A stretch of 64,000 nt of DNA from an uncultured Caulobacter sp. (GTDB lineage: Bacteria > Pseudomonadota > Alphaproteobacteria > Caulobacterales > Caulobacteraceae). The notes under the pieces are model-generated. The model saw nothing but the letters and a program-made list of their open reading frames with translations. It was not told the DNA's origin and made no database searches. The DNA is taken from assembly GCF_947036865.1 (NCBI RefSeq), contig NZ_CAMQSF010000001.1, forward strand, positions 186,001 to 250,000. The letters run 5' to 3'. Position 1 is the first letter of the stretch. Each line of letters starts with the position of its first letter. This document shows positions 50,479 through 59,461 of this stretch, piece by piece. The translations under genes and the position numbers were made by a program.

Positions 50479-51732
50479 ATGACCGCATCGCTGGCGCTCG
50501 ATCGCCGCGGCTTTCTGGGAAGCGTCGCAGCCGGCGCGGTGGCCGCGGGCGCTCCGGCCTGGGCGCTCCAAGCGCCTGCCAAGAAGATGACCGACGGCCT
50601 CGCCCTGATCGGCCCGGTCGAGCGTCAAGCGCGGCTGGCGCGCGCCCAGGCGCTGATGAGCAAGCTCGGCCTCTCGGCGATCATCACCGAGGCCGGTTCG
50701 TCGATGGACTATTTCACCGGCGCCCAGTGGGGGCGCAGCGAGCGGCCGGTGCTGGCGATCATCCCGCGCGAGGGCCCGGTCGGCATGGTGATGCCGAAGT
50801 TCGAGGAGCCCTCGATCCGCCAGAGCCTGAGCGTGCCGGCCGAGGTGCGTCCGTGGGAAGAGGACGAGAACCCCTATGCGATCGCCGCGGGACTGCTGGC
50901 CGACCGCAAGTTGGCCTCGGGCAAGATCGGCATCGAGGAGACCACCCGCCTGTTCATCGTCGATGGCCTGAAGGCCGCGATGCCGGGCGCGGAGATCGGC
51001 TCGGGCGCGGCGGTGTTTCGCGGCTGCCGGATGATCAAGTCGCCGGCCGAGATCGCGCTGATGCAGGCCGCCGCCGACATCACGGTCGCCGCCCTGCGCC
51101 ACACCCACGCGAACGTGCGCGCCGGCATGGGGCCCAAGGACATCGCCGCCCTGATGAGCGACTTCACCGTCGCGCAAGGCGCGCGGGTCAGCTTCAACCT
51201 GATCCTGATCGGCGAGGCCAGCGCCTATCCGCACGGCTCGCGCCAGCCCCAGGTGCTGAGCGAGGGCCAGGTCGTGCTGATGGACTGCGGCTGCAATGTC
51301 GGCGGCTATGAGTCGGACATCTCGCGCACCTTCGTGTTCGGCCAGCCCACGGCCCGCCAACGCAAGGTCTGGAACGACGTGGCGCGCGGCCAGCAGGTGG
51401 CGTTCGAGGCGGCCCAGGTCGGCGTCGAGGCCGGCGCGGTCGACCGCGCCGTGCGGGCCTATTACGACAGCCTGGGCTGGGGTCCGCGCTACAAGCTGCC
51501 GGGCCTGTCGCACCGCACCGGCCATGGGATCGGCATGGACGGCCACGAGCCGGTGAACTTCGTCCTCTCCGAGACCACCAAGCTGGCGCCGGGCATGTGC
51601 TTCTCGGACGAGCCGGGCATCTACATCCCCGGCGAGTTCGGCGTGCGGCTGGAAGACTGCATCCACATGACCGCCGACGGCCCGCGCTGGTTCAGCCAGC
51701 CGCCGACCTCGCTGGACAAGCCCATGGGCTGA
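50479..51732 (+). CDS. M24 family (Xaa-Pro) peptidase with Tat signal
   Basis: From ATG 50479 the 417-aa protein begins with a twin-arginine signal (L-D-R-R-G-F-L-G) and an A-W-A-L cleavage region. The C-terminal pita-bread fold keeps the di-metal ligands: D in M-D-C-G-C, D in Y-E-S-D-I-S-R, H in G-H-G-I-G-M, E in D-E-P-G-I-Y and E in V-R-L-E-D. It is likely a folded, exported aminopeptidase P/prolidase-like enzyme. Confidence 0.88.
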   Translation: MTASLALDRRGFLGSVAAGAVAAGAPAWALQAPAKKMTDGLALIGPVERQARLARAQALMSKLGLSAIITEAGSSMDYFTGAQWGRSERPVLAIIPREGPVGMVMPKFEEPSIRQSLSVPAEVRPWEEDENPYAIAAGLLADRKLASGKIGIEETTRLFIVDGLKAAMPGAEIGSGAAVFRGCRMIKSPAEIALMQAAADITVAALRHTHANVRAGMGPKDIAALMSDFTVAQGARVSFNLILIGEASAYPHGSRQPQVLSEGQVVLMDCGCNVGGYESDISRTFVFGQPTARQRKVWNDVARGQQVAFEAAQVGVEAGAVDRAVRAYYDSLGWGPRYKLPGLSHRTGHGIGMDGHEPVNFVLSETTKLAPGMCFSDEPGIYIPGEFGVRLEDCIHMTADGPRWFSQPPTSLDKPMG

Positions 51733-51831
51733 GCCGCCCGTCCGCGAGCGCCGCAATCTCGAAACATGGCCGCAACAAAAGCGGGGCATTGGAATCGGTC
51801 GGGACATTCACCCGGGAAGGAAACACCCTCC

Positions 51832-52161
51832 ATGCGCCGCACGCTCCTCGTCGCGCTTGCCTCGATCACCACCCTGGCCGCCGGCGTCGCCCTGGCCCAG
51901 GACGCCCCGCGCCAGATGCCGGCGCCGGAGGACATCTTCAAGCGTTGGGACACCAACGGCGACGGCGCCGTCGACAAGGCCGAATGGACCGCCGCCGGCC
52001 GTCCGGAAGAGCGCTTCGCGATGGTCGACGCCAACAACGACGGCAAGATCACGCTCGACGAGCTGAAGGCCGCTCTGGAAAAGATGCGTCAGTACCGCAT
52101 GCAGCAACAAGGCGGCGGCGCCCCGCCGCCCCCGCCGCAAGGCGCTCCGCCCCAGCAATAA
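51832..52161 (+). CDS. Exported two EF-hand protein
   Basis: The 109-aa product has a signal peptide ending A-L-A-Q, then EF-hand loops D-T-N-G-D-G-A-V-D-K-A-E and D-A-N-N-D-G-K-I-T-L-D-E. A Gln/Pro/Gly-rich tail follows. It shows the complete form of the kind of protein that is broken at 15.65-15.80 kb. Calcium binding in the periplasm is expected. Confidence 0.82.
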   Translation: MRRTLLVALASITTLAAGVALAQDAPRQMPAPEDIFKRWDTNGDGAVDKAEWTAAGRPEERFAMVDANNDGKITLDELKAALEKMRQYRMQQQGGGAPPPPPQGAPPQQ

Positions 52162-52188
52162 GGCGCGCGCTCGCGAGCCCAGGTTCGA

Positions 52189-52216
52189 CGCCGCCCGGTC
52201 CTCCGGGCGGCGTTTT
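52189..52216 (+). terminator. Intrinsic terminator after the EF-hand gene
   Basis: CGCCGCCCGG (52189-52198) pairs with CCGGGCGGCG (52203-52212) around TCCT, then TTTT. It lies 27 bases after the stop. Confidence 0.85.
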
Positions 52217-52394
52217 CGCGTTCTGGCCCGCGCCGATGACCGCGCGGCGAGGGCGCACATCCAGCGCGTCGACTCGATTCAGCAAGGTTATCAGGCCGTT
52301 AGCCGTCCGGCGTGTCGCTTTGTCGCGCACCCGACGGGCTGACCTGGCAGCTTGACAGGAGCATAGTCGCGCAAACGATTTCCTAGACGCGAAG

Positions 52395-54242
52395 ATGAAA
52401 CAGCCACGCGCCCGATCGCGGATAAGGGAGCAGCCTCTAGCGCTGGCGCTCCTGGGTCAGGCCTCGCGCAACGGCTTGGCGACCATGGCGGTGCAGGCCG
52501 CGGCGGCGATCGGCGTGACCCTGGCCATGGGCGGGCGGGAAATCGGCTTCCATGGACCCTGGTTGGCCATCACCCTGGCGGTGCTGGCCGCGCGCCTGAT
52601 CGTCGACCGCCTGCTGGTGGCCTCGCTCCGAGGCCGGTTTCTGAGCGAGCGCCTGGATGTCCTCGCCGGGGTGTTTTCGGCGGGCCTGCTGGTCAGCGCG
52701 GCGCTGTGGGCCTATCTGGCCTGCGCCCGCTTCCCGATCGAGAGCCAGAGCGGGCGCTATGTCGTGATCGTGGTGCTGTCCGCCCTGGCCGGCGGCGCGA
52801 CGGGCGTGCTGGCCCCGCTCAAGATGACCGGCCGGCTCTATATCACGCTGATCCTGTTGCCAGCGTCCCTGACCATGATCCTCGCGAGCCAGGAGGACGG
52901 CGTTCTGGGCGTTTTGGGCGTCATCTTCTGGCTGGTGATGCTGGCCGGCCACCGGAACAACCATGCCCTGCTGGTGGACGCCATCCGCCTGCGGGACGAG
53001 AACCGCGATCTGCTTCGCGACATCGCGCGCCGAAGCCACGATCTGGACTGCCTGAACCGCGAACTGGAGCACCGCGTCGCGCTGCGCACGCGCGAACTGG
53101 AAGAGGCTCGGGGCCGCGCCACCGCCGCCAACGAAGCCAAGTCCCGCTTCCTGGGCGCCGTCAGCCACGAGATGCGCACGCCGCTCAACGCCATCCTGGG
53201 CCTGGGCCAGGTTCTGGCCCGCGCGCCCCTGCCCGCGTCCGCGCAGGATCAGGTCACCGAGATCAAGAGCGCGGCGCGGCGGCTGCGGCAGATGGTCGAC
53301 GACATCGTCGACCTGTCGCGCCTGCAGGACGGGTCGCTGGACATCGATCCGCAGCCGTTCCGCCCCGCCACCCTGGCCTGGCTGCTGGACGACATCTATC
53401 GGCCGGTCGCCGAGGCCAAGAAGCTCAGGCTGACCGTTCTGCTGGAAGCCGGCGCGGACGAGACGCGGCTGGGCGACATCGCCCGCCTGCGCCAGATCGC
53501 CGGCGAGCTGATCGAGAACGCCTTGAAGTTCACCCGCGAGGGCGGGATCGACTGTCGGATCCTCTGCGAGGCCGACCGCCTGCGCATCGAGGTCGCCGAC
53601 ACCGGCGAGGGCGTCCCGCCCGAAAAGCTGGCGATAATCTTCGAACAGTTCGCCCAGGCCAACGACTCCTCGACCCGGGAGGCCGGCGGGCTGGGGGTCG
53701 GCCTGGCGCTGTGCCGAGCCCTGGCCAGGCACATGGACGGCGAGATCCGGGTCGAGTCGGCCCTGGGCGCGGGCTCGACCTTCACCCTGGTGGCGCCTTG
53801 TCCCCGCGTCGCGCCGGCCGCGATCGAGGGCTCCGCGTCCGTCTCGTCGCCCTCGGACAGCCGCAGCCTGCTGGTGGTCGACGACAACGCCATCAACCGC
53901 CGGATCGTGGCGGCCCTGGTGGAGCCTTTCGGGGTCGAGTGCGGCTTCGCCGCCGACGGACGCGAAGCCCTGGAGGCCTGGCGCGCGCGGCGCTGGGACG
54001 CGATCTTCATGGACGTCCACATGCCGGTCATGGACGGCGTCCAGGCCGCCCGCCTGATCCGGGCCGAGGAAGAGGAGCGCGGCGAAGGCCGCGTGCCGAT
54101 CGTCGCCGTCACCGCCAGCCTCCTGGAGGAGGAGATGGAAGGCTATCGCGCCGCCGGGATGGACGAGATCCTGCCCAAGCCGATCGAGGTCTCGGCCCTG
54201 GCCGACACGCTGGGCCGCTGCCTGGGCCCCCTCCCCGTCTAG
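52395..54242 (+). CDS. Hybrid sensor histidine kinase with receiver domain
   Basis: The 615-aa protein has about six N-terminal membrane segments (residues 20-195), a coiled-coil linker, HisKA (A-V-S-H-E-M-R-T-P-L-N near 256), an ATPase domain (N-A-L-K-F, D-T-G-E-G-V-P, G-L-G-V-G-L-A-L) and a C-terminal receiver (V-V-D-D-N-A-I-N-R, phosphoacceptor in F-M-D-V-H-M-P, T-A, K-P). A membrane-embedded sensor is implied. No partner regulator is adjacent except the divergent-facing winged-helix gene. Its stop lies inside a dispersed hairpin repeat. Confidence 0.92.
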   Translation: MKQPRARSRIREQPLALALLGQASRNGLATMAVQAAAAIGVTLAMGGREIGFHGPWLAITLAVLAARLIVDRLLVASLRGRFLSERLDVLAGVFSAGLLVSAALWAYLACARFPIESQSGRYVVIVVLSALAGGATGVLAPLKMTGRLYITLILLPASLTMILASQEDGVLGVLGVIFWLVMLAGHRNNHALLVDAIRLRDENRDLLRDIARRSHDLDCLNRELEHRVALRTRELEEARGRATAANEAKSRFLGAVSHEMRTPLNAILGLGQVLARAPLPASAQDQVTEIKSAARRLRQMVDDIVDLSRLQDGSLDIDPQPFRPATLAWLLDDIYRPVAEAKKLRLTVLLEAGADETRLGDIARLRQIAGELIENALKFTREGGIDCRILCEADRLRIEVADTGEGVPPEKLAIIFEQFAQANDSSTREAGGLGVGLALCRALARHMDGEIRVESALGAGSTFTLVAPCPRVAPAAIEGSASVSSPSDSRSLLVVDDNAINRRIVAALVEPFGVECGFAADGREALEAWRARRWDAIFMDVHMPVMDGVQAARLIRAEEEERGEGRVPIVAVTASLLEEEMEGYRAAGMDEILPKPIEVSALADTLGRCLGPLPV

Positions 54243-54270
54243 AGCCCGCACTTTCGGCTATAGCGCTCTA
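54240..54270. repeat. Dispersed hairpin element, second copy
   Basis: TAGAGC at 54240 mirrors GCTCTA at 54265-54270. The core GCCCGCACTTTCGG is the reverse complement of the core at 38930-38943 (one change). It spans the stop of the hybrid kinase and the stop of the convergent winged-helix gene. Confidence 0.55.
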
Positions 54271-54750
54271 GCGGCGGCGAGCTCCGCGTCCCCAAGCCTC
54301 GACGTCGCCGCCAAGGCCGCCGATCATGGTGGCCAACCGGCCGTTACGCGCGATCCAGGCGGACCAGAATGGCGAACGCGAAACCGGCGACAGCGGCGGC
54401 TCCTCGTAGATCCAGCGATAGCCCAGGCCCGTCACGGTCTCGATGAAACGCGGCGCGCGGGCGTCGTCGCCCAGAGCGCCGCGCAGCCCGGCGACCGCCT
54501 GGCCAAGCGCCCGGCTGGAACCGTCGATCCCCCGCCAGACGGTCTCGATCAGATGCTCGTGGGAGGCGGTCAGGCCGGGGCGCTCCAACAGCGTCAGCAG
54601 CACGTCGAAGGCGCGCGGCTCCAGAACCCCGCCGCCGCCCGGCGTCCGCACCAGACGCGTCTCCAGGTCGATGCTCACCGCGCCGAACCTGAGGCGGCGC
54701 GGCTCGCGATCGCGCTCCTCGCCGCCCAGCGCGGGTGTCTGAATGGTCAC
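54268..54750 (-). CDS. Winged-helix (OmpR/CadC-type DNA-binding) protein
   Basis: GTG 54750 has GGAGG nine bases upstream and gives 160 aa. Residues 20-115 are a Trans_reg_C-type winged helix (L-E-P-R-A-F-D-V-L-L-T-L-L, then H-L-I-E-T-V-W-R-G, and F-I-E-T-V-T-G-L-G-Y-R-W), as in CadC-like regulators, but no receiver and no obvious membrane segment follow. It may be a one-component or truncated regulator. It converges on the hybrid kinase. Confidence 0.75.
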   Translation of the reverse strand: MTIQTPALGGEERDREPRRLRFGAVSIDLETRLVRTPGGGGVLEPRAFDVLLTLLERPGLTASHEHLIETVWRGIDGSSRALGQAVAGLRGALGDDARAPRFIETVTGLGYRWIYEEPPLSPVSRSPFWSAWIARNGRLATMIGGLGGDVEAWGRGARRR

Positions 54751-54833
54751 GCGACAATCGCCTCCGTCCCTGTCTCGATCGCATAAGGCGAGCAGGGTGC
54801 GGCGCAATTGGGTCAGCTTGGCCGGAGCCGAGG

Positions 54834-56303
54834 CTAGAAACCGAGCGAAGTCCTCAGGAAAGCGTCGGCCTGGTCCAGCATCCGCGCGCGCGCGGCGGCG
54901 TCGTCGAGTTGGTGGTCGAGGCCCTTGAACTCGATCAGCTCGACCCGCCGTCCGGCCGCCTTCAGCCGAGCCTGCATCAGGCGCGACTCGCCGATCCGGA
55001 CATTGGAGTCCTCGTCGCCATGGAACAGCAGCACCGGCGCCTTGATCTTGTCGGCGTTGCGGGCGGGCGAGCCCTCCTGCACGTGCGGACCCCGGCCGAT
55101 GAAGGCGTCGTAGATCTTGAAGTCCATGAACTCACGCCGCTCCTCGCGCAAGGCGTCCAGGTCGGTGACCGGGGCGATCGCCACCACGGCCTTGAAGAGT
55201 TCGGGATCCAGCACCGACGACTGCAGCGCCGCGTAGCCGCCGTACGACCACCCGACGATGGCCAGCTTGCCCGGCTCGGCGACGCCCTGGCTCAGCAGCC
55301 AGCGCCCCGCGTCGTTGACGTCGCCGATCGCCGTCTTCCAGGACTGAAAGCCGTTCTTCTGGAACCAGGCCTGGCCGTAGCCGCTGGACCCGCGATAGTT
55401 CGGCTGCAGAACCGCGTAGCCCTGATGCGCGAAGAACTGCGCCAGCCAGTCGAAGCCCCACTCGTCGCGCGCGCTGGGTCCGCCGTGGGGCATCACGATC
55501 GCCGGCAGGTTCTTGCCGTCGCTACCCGGCGGCAGCGTGAGATAGGCCGGCACCATCGTCCCGTCGGCCGCCTTGTAGCTGACCGGCTGGACCGGCGAGA
55601 GCTTCATGCCGTCCAGCTGCGGCCGGTCCGCCATCACTTCGCTGAGTTTCTTGGCCGTGCGATCGAACAGGTAGTAGCGCCCGGGATCGACGTCGCTGCC
55701 GGCCCACAGCAGCAGCCGCGATCCATCCTGGCTGGCGTCGACGAAGTGGACGCCCGGGTGGCCCGGCAGGGCCCGCGAAAGCGCGCGAGCCAGGCCCTCG
55801 AGGGCCGGATCTAAGAACAGCGCCTCGCGCTTCTCGACCGCATAGCTGGCGCCGACGACCTTGTGATCGCGGCCGATGCGGATCAGCCGGTCGACGTCGA
55901 CATCGTCGCGCGCGGCCAGCACCTCGGGCTTCATCGCGCCGTCCAGGGACAGCCGCACCACCGCCATGCGGCCGTCGATCCATTCGAAGCCGTAGGCCGC
56001 GTTCAGCTCGCGATCCACGGACACCGGCGCGAAACCGGTGTGGGCGTCGTCGTCATAGCTGCTGAGCGGCGTCCAGGCCCCACCGCCCGCCGGGCGATAG
56101 AGATAGTTCATGCGCGAGGTGCTGTAGCCGATATTGGTCTTTAGCCGCTGCCCCACCACCCGGATCGCGCCGTGCTGGTCCGAGATGTAGACCACCGCGT
56201 CGCCGCGCGGCGGCTCGACCGGCGTGCGCGCCAGGGTCAGGGTGTCGACGCGCTCGACGCCGACGCCCTCGCGCTGGTTGCCCAGCAGCGTGCCGGTGGT
56301 GCC
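54834..56303 (-). pseudogene. S9 family peptidase, 5'-truncated
   Basis: The frame has the C-terminal alpha/beta-hydrolase domain of prolyl-oligopeptidase-like enzymes: H-G-G-P-S-A-R-D, the nucleophile serine in G-W-S-Y-G-G-Y-A-A, an aspartate in H-G-D-E-D and a histidine in G-L-D-H-Q-L. Part of the beta-propeller precedes it. Full-length relatives are about 650-700 aa with a signal peptide; here only about 490 codons remain and family sequence ends near 56303, where resolvase sequence begins in another frame. A product from GTG 56195 (453 aa) would lack export signals. Confidence 0.7.
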
Positions 56304-56607
56304 CCCATCGTCATCTTTCCTGCGGGACTGATGAGGTCGACGCCGCCGAGCGCGAGGCAGTGAACGCGCACGCCGTCGCTCGCCAGCCGTTCCACGGTCG
56401 CGCGGACGTCCATCGCGTTGCGACCGAGGCGATCGAGCTTCGTGAAGATCAGGACGTCCCCGCTCTCAAGGCGGTCCACCAGCTTTGCGAACTCGGGACG
56501 CTCCATGGCGGCGTGAGACCCTGAGATCGTCTCCTTGATGATCCGCTTGGGCTCGACCTTGAAGCCGGCGGCCTCGATCTCCCGGACCTGGTTGTCACTG
56601 GTCGCCG
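56303..56607 (-). pseudogene. Serine recombinase (resolvase/invertase) fragment, truncated at both ends
   Basis: Clear resolvase catalytic-domain sequence runs from [12 protein letters not shown] through [17 protein letters not shown] to S-P-A-G-K-M-T-M-G. The usual N-terminal Y-x-R-V-S motif with the catalytic serine is missing (the frame reads I-G-A-R-A-A-T-S instead), and after M-T-M-G the frame continues into S9 peptidase DNA out of frame. Both ends are thus gone, and no inverted repeats or transposase are found with it. Confidence 0.75.
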
Positions 56608-56943
56608 CGCGAGCTCCGATCTTAGAGCTCCCCCTGATCCGGTCTTTAACAGGCGCGTGCGGGCTCGCGCGCTGACCGGCGCGTGGGGGCGTCATGGGGC
56701 TCTCCGTGTTCGCCATATGTTCTCGTATCGAGCGCGCCCGGAGTCAACGGCGGTCACCGCCTGTTGCGGCGTATTGTCCGCGCTAGAGGGCGGTCGACAT
56801 CCCCTTACCGGGGGGGCGTCGAGAAATCGATTAGTGAGTCACTGGCGGGCGAAACGAGGTCGTCCGCTGGTGGGGTAGCAGAGGTGAGTTCCGGCGGTTC
56901 TGGAGCTTCCGACGCTGACGTTGGGAGGGACGGAGAAGGTTGG
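56608..56943. other. Gene-poor segment beside the resolvase scar
   Basis: Several overlapping frames are open here but none has credible codon pattern, ribosome binding site or family resemblance. It includes a run of seven G at 56809-56817. I see no inverted repeats that would mark a transposon end. Confidence 0.4.
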
Positions 56944-57177
56944 TTAAGAGGCGCCGGAGTCTCTGATCCAAGAAAGCTGAGCGATCATGTCGCGCTCAGC
57001 TTCCGCTTGGGTCGCATAAAGACCAGAGCAGTGACTTGGCGCCATGAACACGTATTCGCCGTCGCGGTCTTCAGCGTACTCCTCAAAAACATAGAAGCCG
57101 CCGCGCGCGGTTAGCTCGGCATAGCGCTTACCGTCCGCGCTATCGATGCGTCTAAGGACTCGGGCTTCCTGGCTCAT
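56944..57177 (-). CDS. Small conserved hypothetical protein
   Basis: From ATG 57177 the 77-aa product (V-L-R-R-I-D-S-A-D-G-K-R-Y through A-Q-L-S-W) looks like a family of short alphaproteobacterial proteins with an R-R-I-x-S-x-D-G-x-R start and an aromatic acidic middle (F-Y-V-F-E-E-Y-A-E-D). An in-frame start at 57267 adds 30 unlikely residues. It is the only convincing gene in the region between the resolvase scar and tRNA-Gly. Confidence 0.6.
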   Translation of the reverse strand: MSQEARVLRRIDSADGKRYAELTARGGFYVFEEYAEDRDGEYVFMAPSHCSGLYATQAEAERDMIAQLSWIRDSGAS

Positions 57178-57765
57178 CCTCTCCGGATAGCAGACCGAAT
57201 GAAGTTCCGGGATAGGTCGGGGGCGATCCTTGGTCTCCGGACCGTCTCCCGACGTCATGTGCCTCAATTTGACGCCATACCGGAAATGGTCCGCCTCAAT
57301 CGCCGGTGCAATAGGCGGTCTGCCATCTCCGCCCTAGAGACGATAAGGGAGCCGGCGTAACCACCGCATCGGCTGGGCGAACGCATCTTGAGGCGCGTCA
57401 AGTTTCGTCAAGACGGCTCTGAGGGCGGCGGCATAGTCGAACGTAAAAAAATCAATGAAAACAATAATCAAAGTGGTCGTCGGAGGGGGTATAAGCCCGT
57501 CTTGAATTCACGTGGTCCAGAAATGTTGGTTTCAGTTCAAGTTTTGTCAGCCTGGATAAGACCGCGACCGTCAACCGGGTGAGCAACATCCGCAAGCACT
57601 ATGTCGATCCTTCTACGATGGCTGAAATGCTGATCAGGCGCCTTGAGGGAGCGGCAAAGACCGGCTAGAGGGAACGTCCTCGGAACGAAATTGTAAAACG
57701 GTCTGTAAAACGTGCTGGCAGCAGCACTTCAACTGACTGGTAAATAGTTGAACTTCCTAGGATTT
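57178..57765. other. Gene-poor, AT-richer tRNA-proximal region
   Basis: This 588-base gap has lower GC (notably 57430-57560 and 57670-57765) than the rest. At 57540-57668 (+) the frame S-L-D-K-T-A-T-V-N-R-V then K-H-Y-V-D-P...-A-K-T-G ends at TAG and reads like the C-terminal tail of a longer protein, perhaps of an integrase or topoisomerase-like enzyme, but has no intact start. TGTAAAACG is repeated at 57691 and 57702. Position next to a tRNA gene suggests remnants of an integrated element. Confidence 0.4.
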
Positions 57766-57840
57766 GCGGGCGTAGTTCAGAGGTAGAACGTCAGCTTCCC
57801 AAGCTGAATGTCGGGGGTTCGATTCCCCCCGCCCGCTCCA
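57766..57840 (+). tRNA. tRNA-Gly (anticodon CCC)
   Basis: A full cloverleaf is visible: acceptor GCGGGCG/CGCCCGC, D-arm GTTC-AGAGGTA-GAAC, anticodon stem TCAGC/GCTGA with loop TTCCCAA (anticodon CCC), T-arm GGGGG-TTCGATT-CCCCC, and an encoded 3' CCA at 57838-57840. It decodes GGG glycine codons. Confidence 0.95.
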
Positions 57841-58003
57841 AGGCCGCCGATCCAGCCCGGAAGTCTAGACCAATCCCCATCGTGGTTGTCCGCCGCGCGC
57901 GACCGCGCGATCGGCGCTTGGAAGCACCGCTGAACACGGTTATCTCCCGACCATCACCGCCCGATCGGGGGATCGGCGGTCGAACCTGGGGGGCGCTGCG
58001 CGA

Positions 58004-58666
58004 ATGGCTTACGGCAAGCTGAGGCGATTTATCGAACTGTCGGCTCTGGATCGGCCCTGGGTCGGACGGGTGTTCGGCCGCAAACGCGGGAGCACCCCGC
58101 CGCGCGACGCTCAGGCCGGCTGGGACTGGGACGCCGACTACGCCTCGGGCGTGCTCGACCGGCTGTGGCGCAACGACCAGCGCCACCACCATCGGCTGCT
58201 GGCCTCGCTGCTGGCCAGCGCCCGGCCCAACCCCGCCGTTCTCGACATCGGCTGCGGCGAAGGCGCGCTTTATCACACCCTGGCCCTGCACCGGCCGTCC
58301 GCCTATCACGGCGTCGACATCTCGAACCTGGCGATCGAGCGCGCGCGCGAGCGGGCCAAGGTCACGCCGATCGACGGCCCGGTCCGCTTCGAGGTCGGCA
58401 ACGGCAGCGCCTACGAGACCGACGAGACCTTCGACGCCATCGTCTTCTCCGAGTGCGCGGAGTTCCTCGGCGACATGGCCGAGGTGCTGAAGCACTACCA
58501 GAAGAACCTGCGCCCCGGCGGCAAGTTCGGGCTGACCATGTGGCTGGCCAACCGCCAGTTGCCGACCTGGGAGCTGCTGAAGCGTCAAGCCCAGGTGGAC
58601 GACGAGGCCGTGGTCTGCACCGCCTGGGGCGGCGCCTGGATCGTGGCGGTGCTGTCGCCGCGTTGA
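58004..58666 (+). CDS. Class I SAM-dependent methyltransferase
   Basis: The 220-aa protein has motif I V-L-D-I-G-C-G-E-G-A (near residue 80), an acidic residue after strand 2 (Y-H-G-V-D-I-S) and F-D-A-I-V-F-S-E as motif IV. N-terminal residues 1-60 are basic. A nodulation-type (NodS-like) small-molecule methyltransferase is possible. It is followed 57 bases later by an HD-domain gene on the same strand. Confidence 0.8.
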   Translation: MAYGKLRRFIELSALDRPWVGRVFGRKRGSTPPRDAQAGWDWDADYASGVLDRLWRNDQRHHHRLLASLLASARPNPAVLDIGCGEGALYHTLALHRPSAYHGVDISNLAIERARERAKVTPIDGPVRFEVGNGSAYETDETFDAIVFSECAEFLGDMAEVLKHYQKNLRPGGKFGLTMWLANRQLPTWELLKRQAQVDDEAVVCTAWGGAWIVAVLSPR

Positions 58667-58723
58667 CGCTGCCCGTCTTCGAGCGCACGATCGCCTCAAA
58701 CAGACGTTTGGGAGAGAAGCGCC

Positions 58724-59326
58724 ATGGCCGACGGCGAGGACCATCCGCACGCTGAAAGGCGCGCCCAGTTTCATGCCATGACGGAGGGCACGGCCGAGGA
58801 CTGGGGCATCATCGCCCAGGCCTCGGCGGAGTTCGGCCGTGAGCTGCCGACCCGCCTGATCGCGCACCTCAACCTGCTGAAGGGCGACTGCGGCGGCTTC
58901 GCCATCGACCGGCTGGAGCACAGCCTGCAGACCGCCACCCGCGCCCACCAGGCCGGCGAGGACGAGGAATATGTCGTCTGCGCGCTGCTGCACGACATCG
59001 GCGACATCCTGGGTCCGCGCAATCACGCCGACATCGCCGCGGCGATCCTGCAGCCGTTCGTCTCGGAGCGGAACCACTGGATGGTGGCCCACCACGCAAT
59101 CTTCCAGGGCTACTACTTCTTCCACCACCTGGGCCTGGACCGCGACATGCGCGACCAGTTCCGGGGGCATCCCGATTTCGAGCACACGGCCAAGTTCTGC
59201 CATGTCTACGACCAGGAGGCCTTCGACCCGAACTTCAAGTCGATGCCGTTGGAGGCCTTCGCTCCCATGCTGGGGCGGGTGATGACGACGCCGAAGCGCT
59301 CGATCTATCTGCGGGCGGCGGAATAG
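58724..59326 (+). CDS. HD-domain protein (phosphohydrolase or PhnZ/MIOX-like oxygenase)
   Basis: The 200-aa protein has an H66 ... H90-D91 ... H101 ... H123/H124 ... D163 series, matching HD-superfamily di-metal sites. The order H-HD-H-H-D and a length near 190-200 fit the group that includes the mixed-valent di-iron oxygenase PhnZ as well as phosphohydrolases; the sequence alone does not decide. Its neighbour is a methyltransferase gene upstream; a REP-like repeat follows. Confidence 0.7.
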   Translation: MADGEDHPHAERRAQFHAMTEGTAEDWGIIAQASAEFGRELPTRLIAHLNLLKGDCGGFAIDRLEHSLQTATRAHQAGEDEEYVVCALLHDIGDILGPRNHADIAAAILQPFVSERNHWMVAHHAIFQGYYFFHHLGLDRDMRDQFRGHPDFEHTAKFCHVYDQEAFDPNFKSMPLEAFAPMLGRVMTTPKRSIYLRAAE

Positions 59327-59339
59327 CGCCTATCCGACG

Positions 59340-59455
59340 TTCCCGCCGAACGCCGGGGCCCAGATGGAAGGCGCGAGGGTGGAGGCCTGGAACTCGGTAC
59401 GCCTCCCGTCAGCCTCGGCGCCCGAGGATCTGGCTCCCGGCGTTCGCCGGGAAGA
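59340..59455. repeat. REP-like inverted repeat (GGCGAACGCC type)
   Basis: Arms 59340-59365 and 59428-59455 are inverted, each with an inner palindrome around CGCCGAACGCCGG or CCGGCGTTCGCCGG and outer CCAGAT/ATCTGG. It fills the gap between the convergent HD and TraB/GumN genes and is clearly related to the element at 47.3 kb. Confidence 0.75.
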
Positions 59456-59461
59456 TCGTTA

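Noticed and set aside
56683-57114. 143-codon plus-strand frame over the resolvase-scar region
   Set aside because: It crosses a G-run, has biased composition, no ribosome binding site and overlaps the more credible 77-aa minus-strand gene.
57388-57582. 64-codon frame in the AT-rich region before tRNA-Gly
   Set aside because: Low-complexity Lys/Asn/Arg sequence through an AT-rich tract, with no ribosome binding site.
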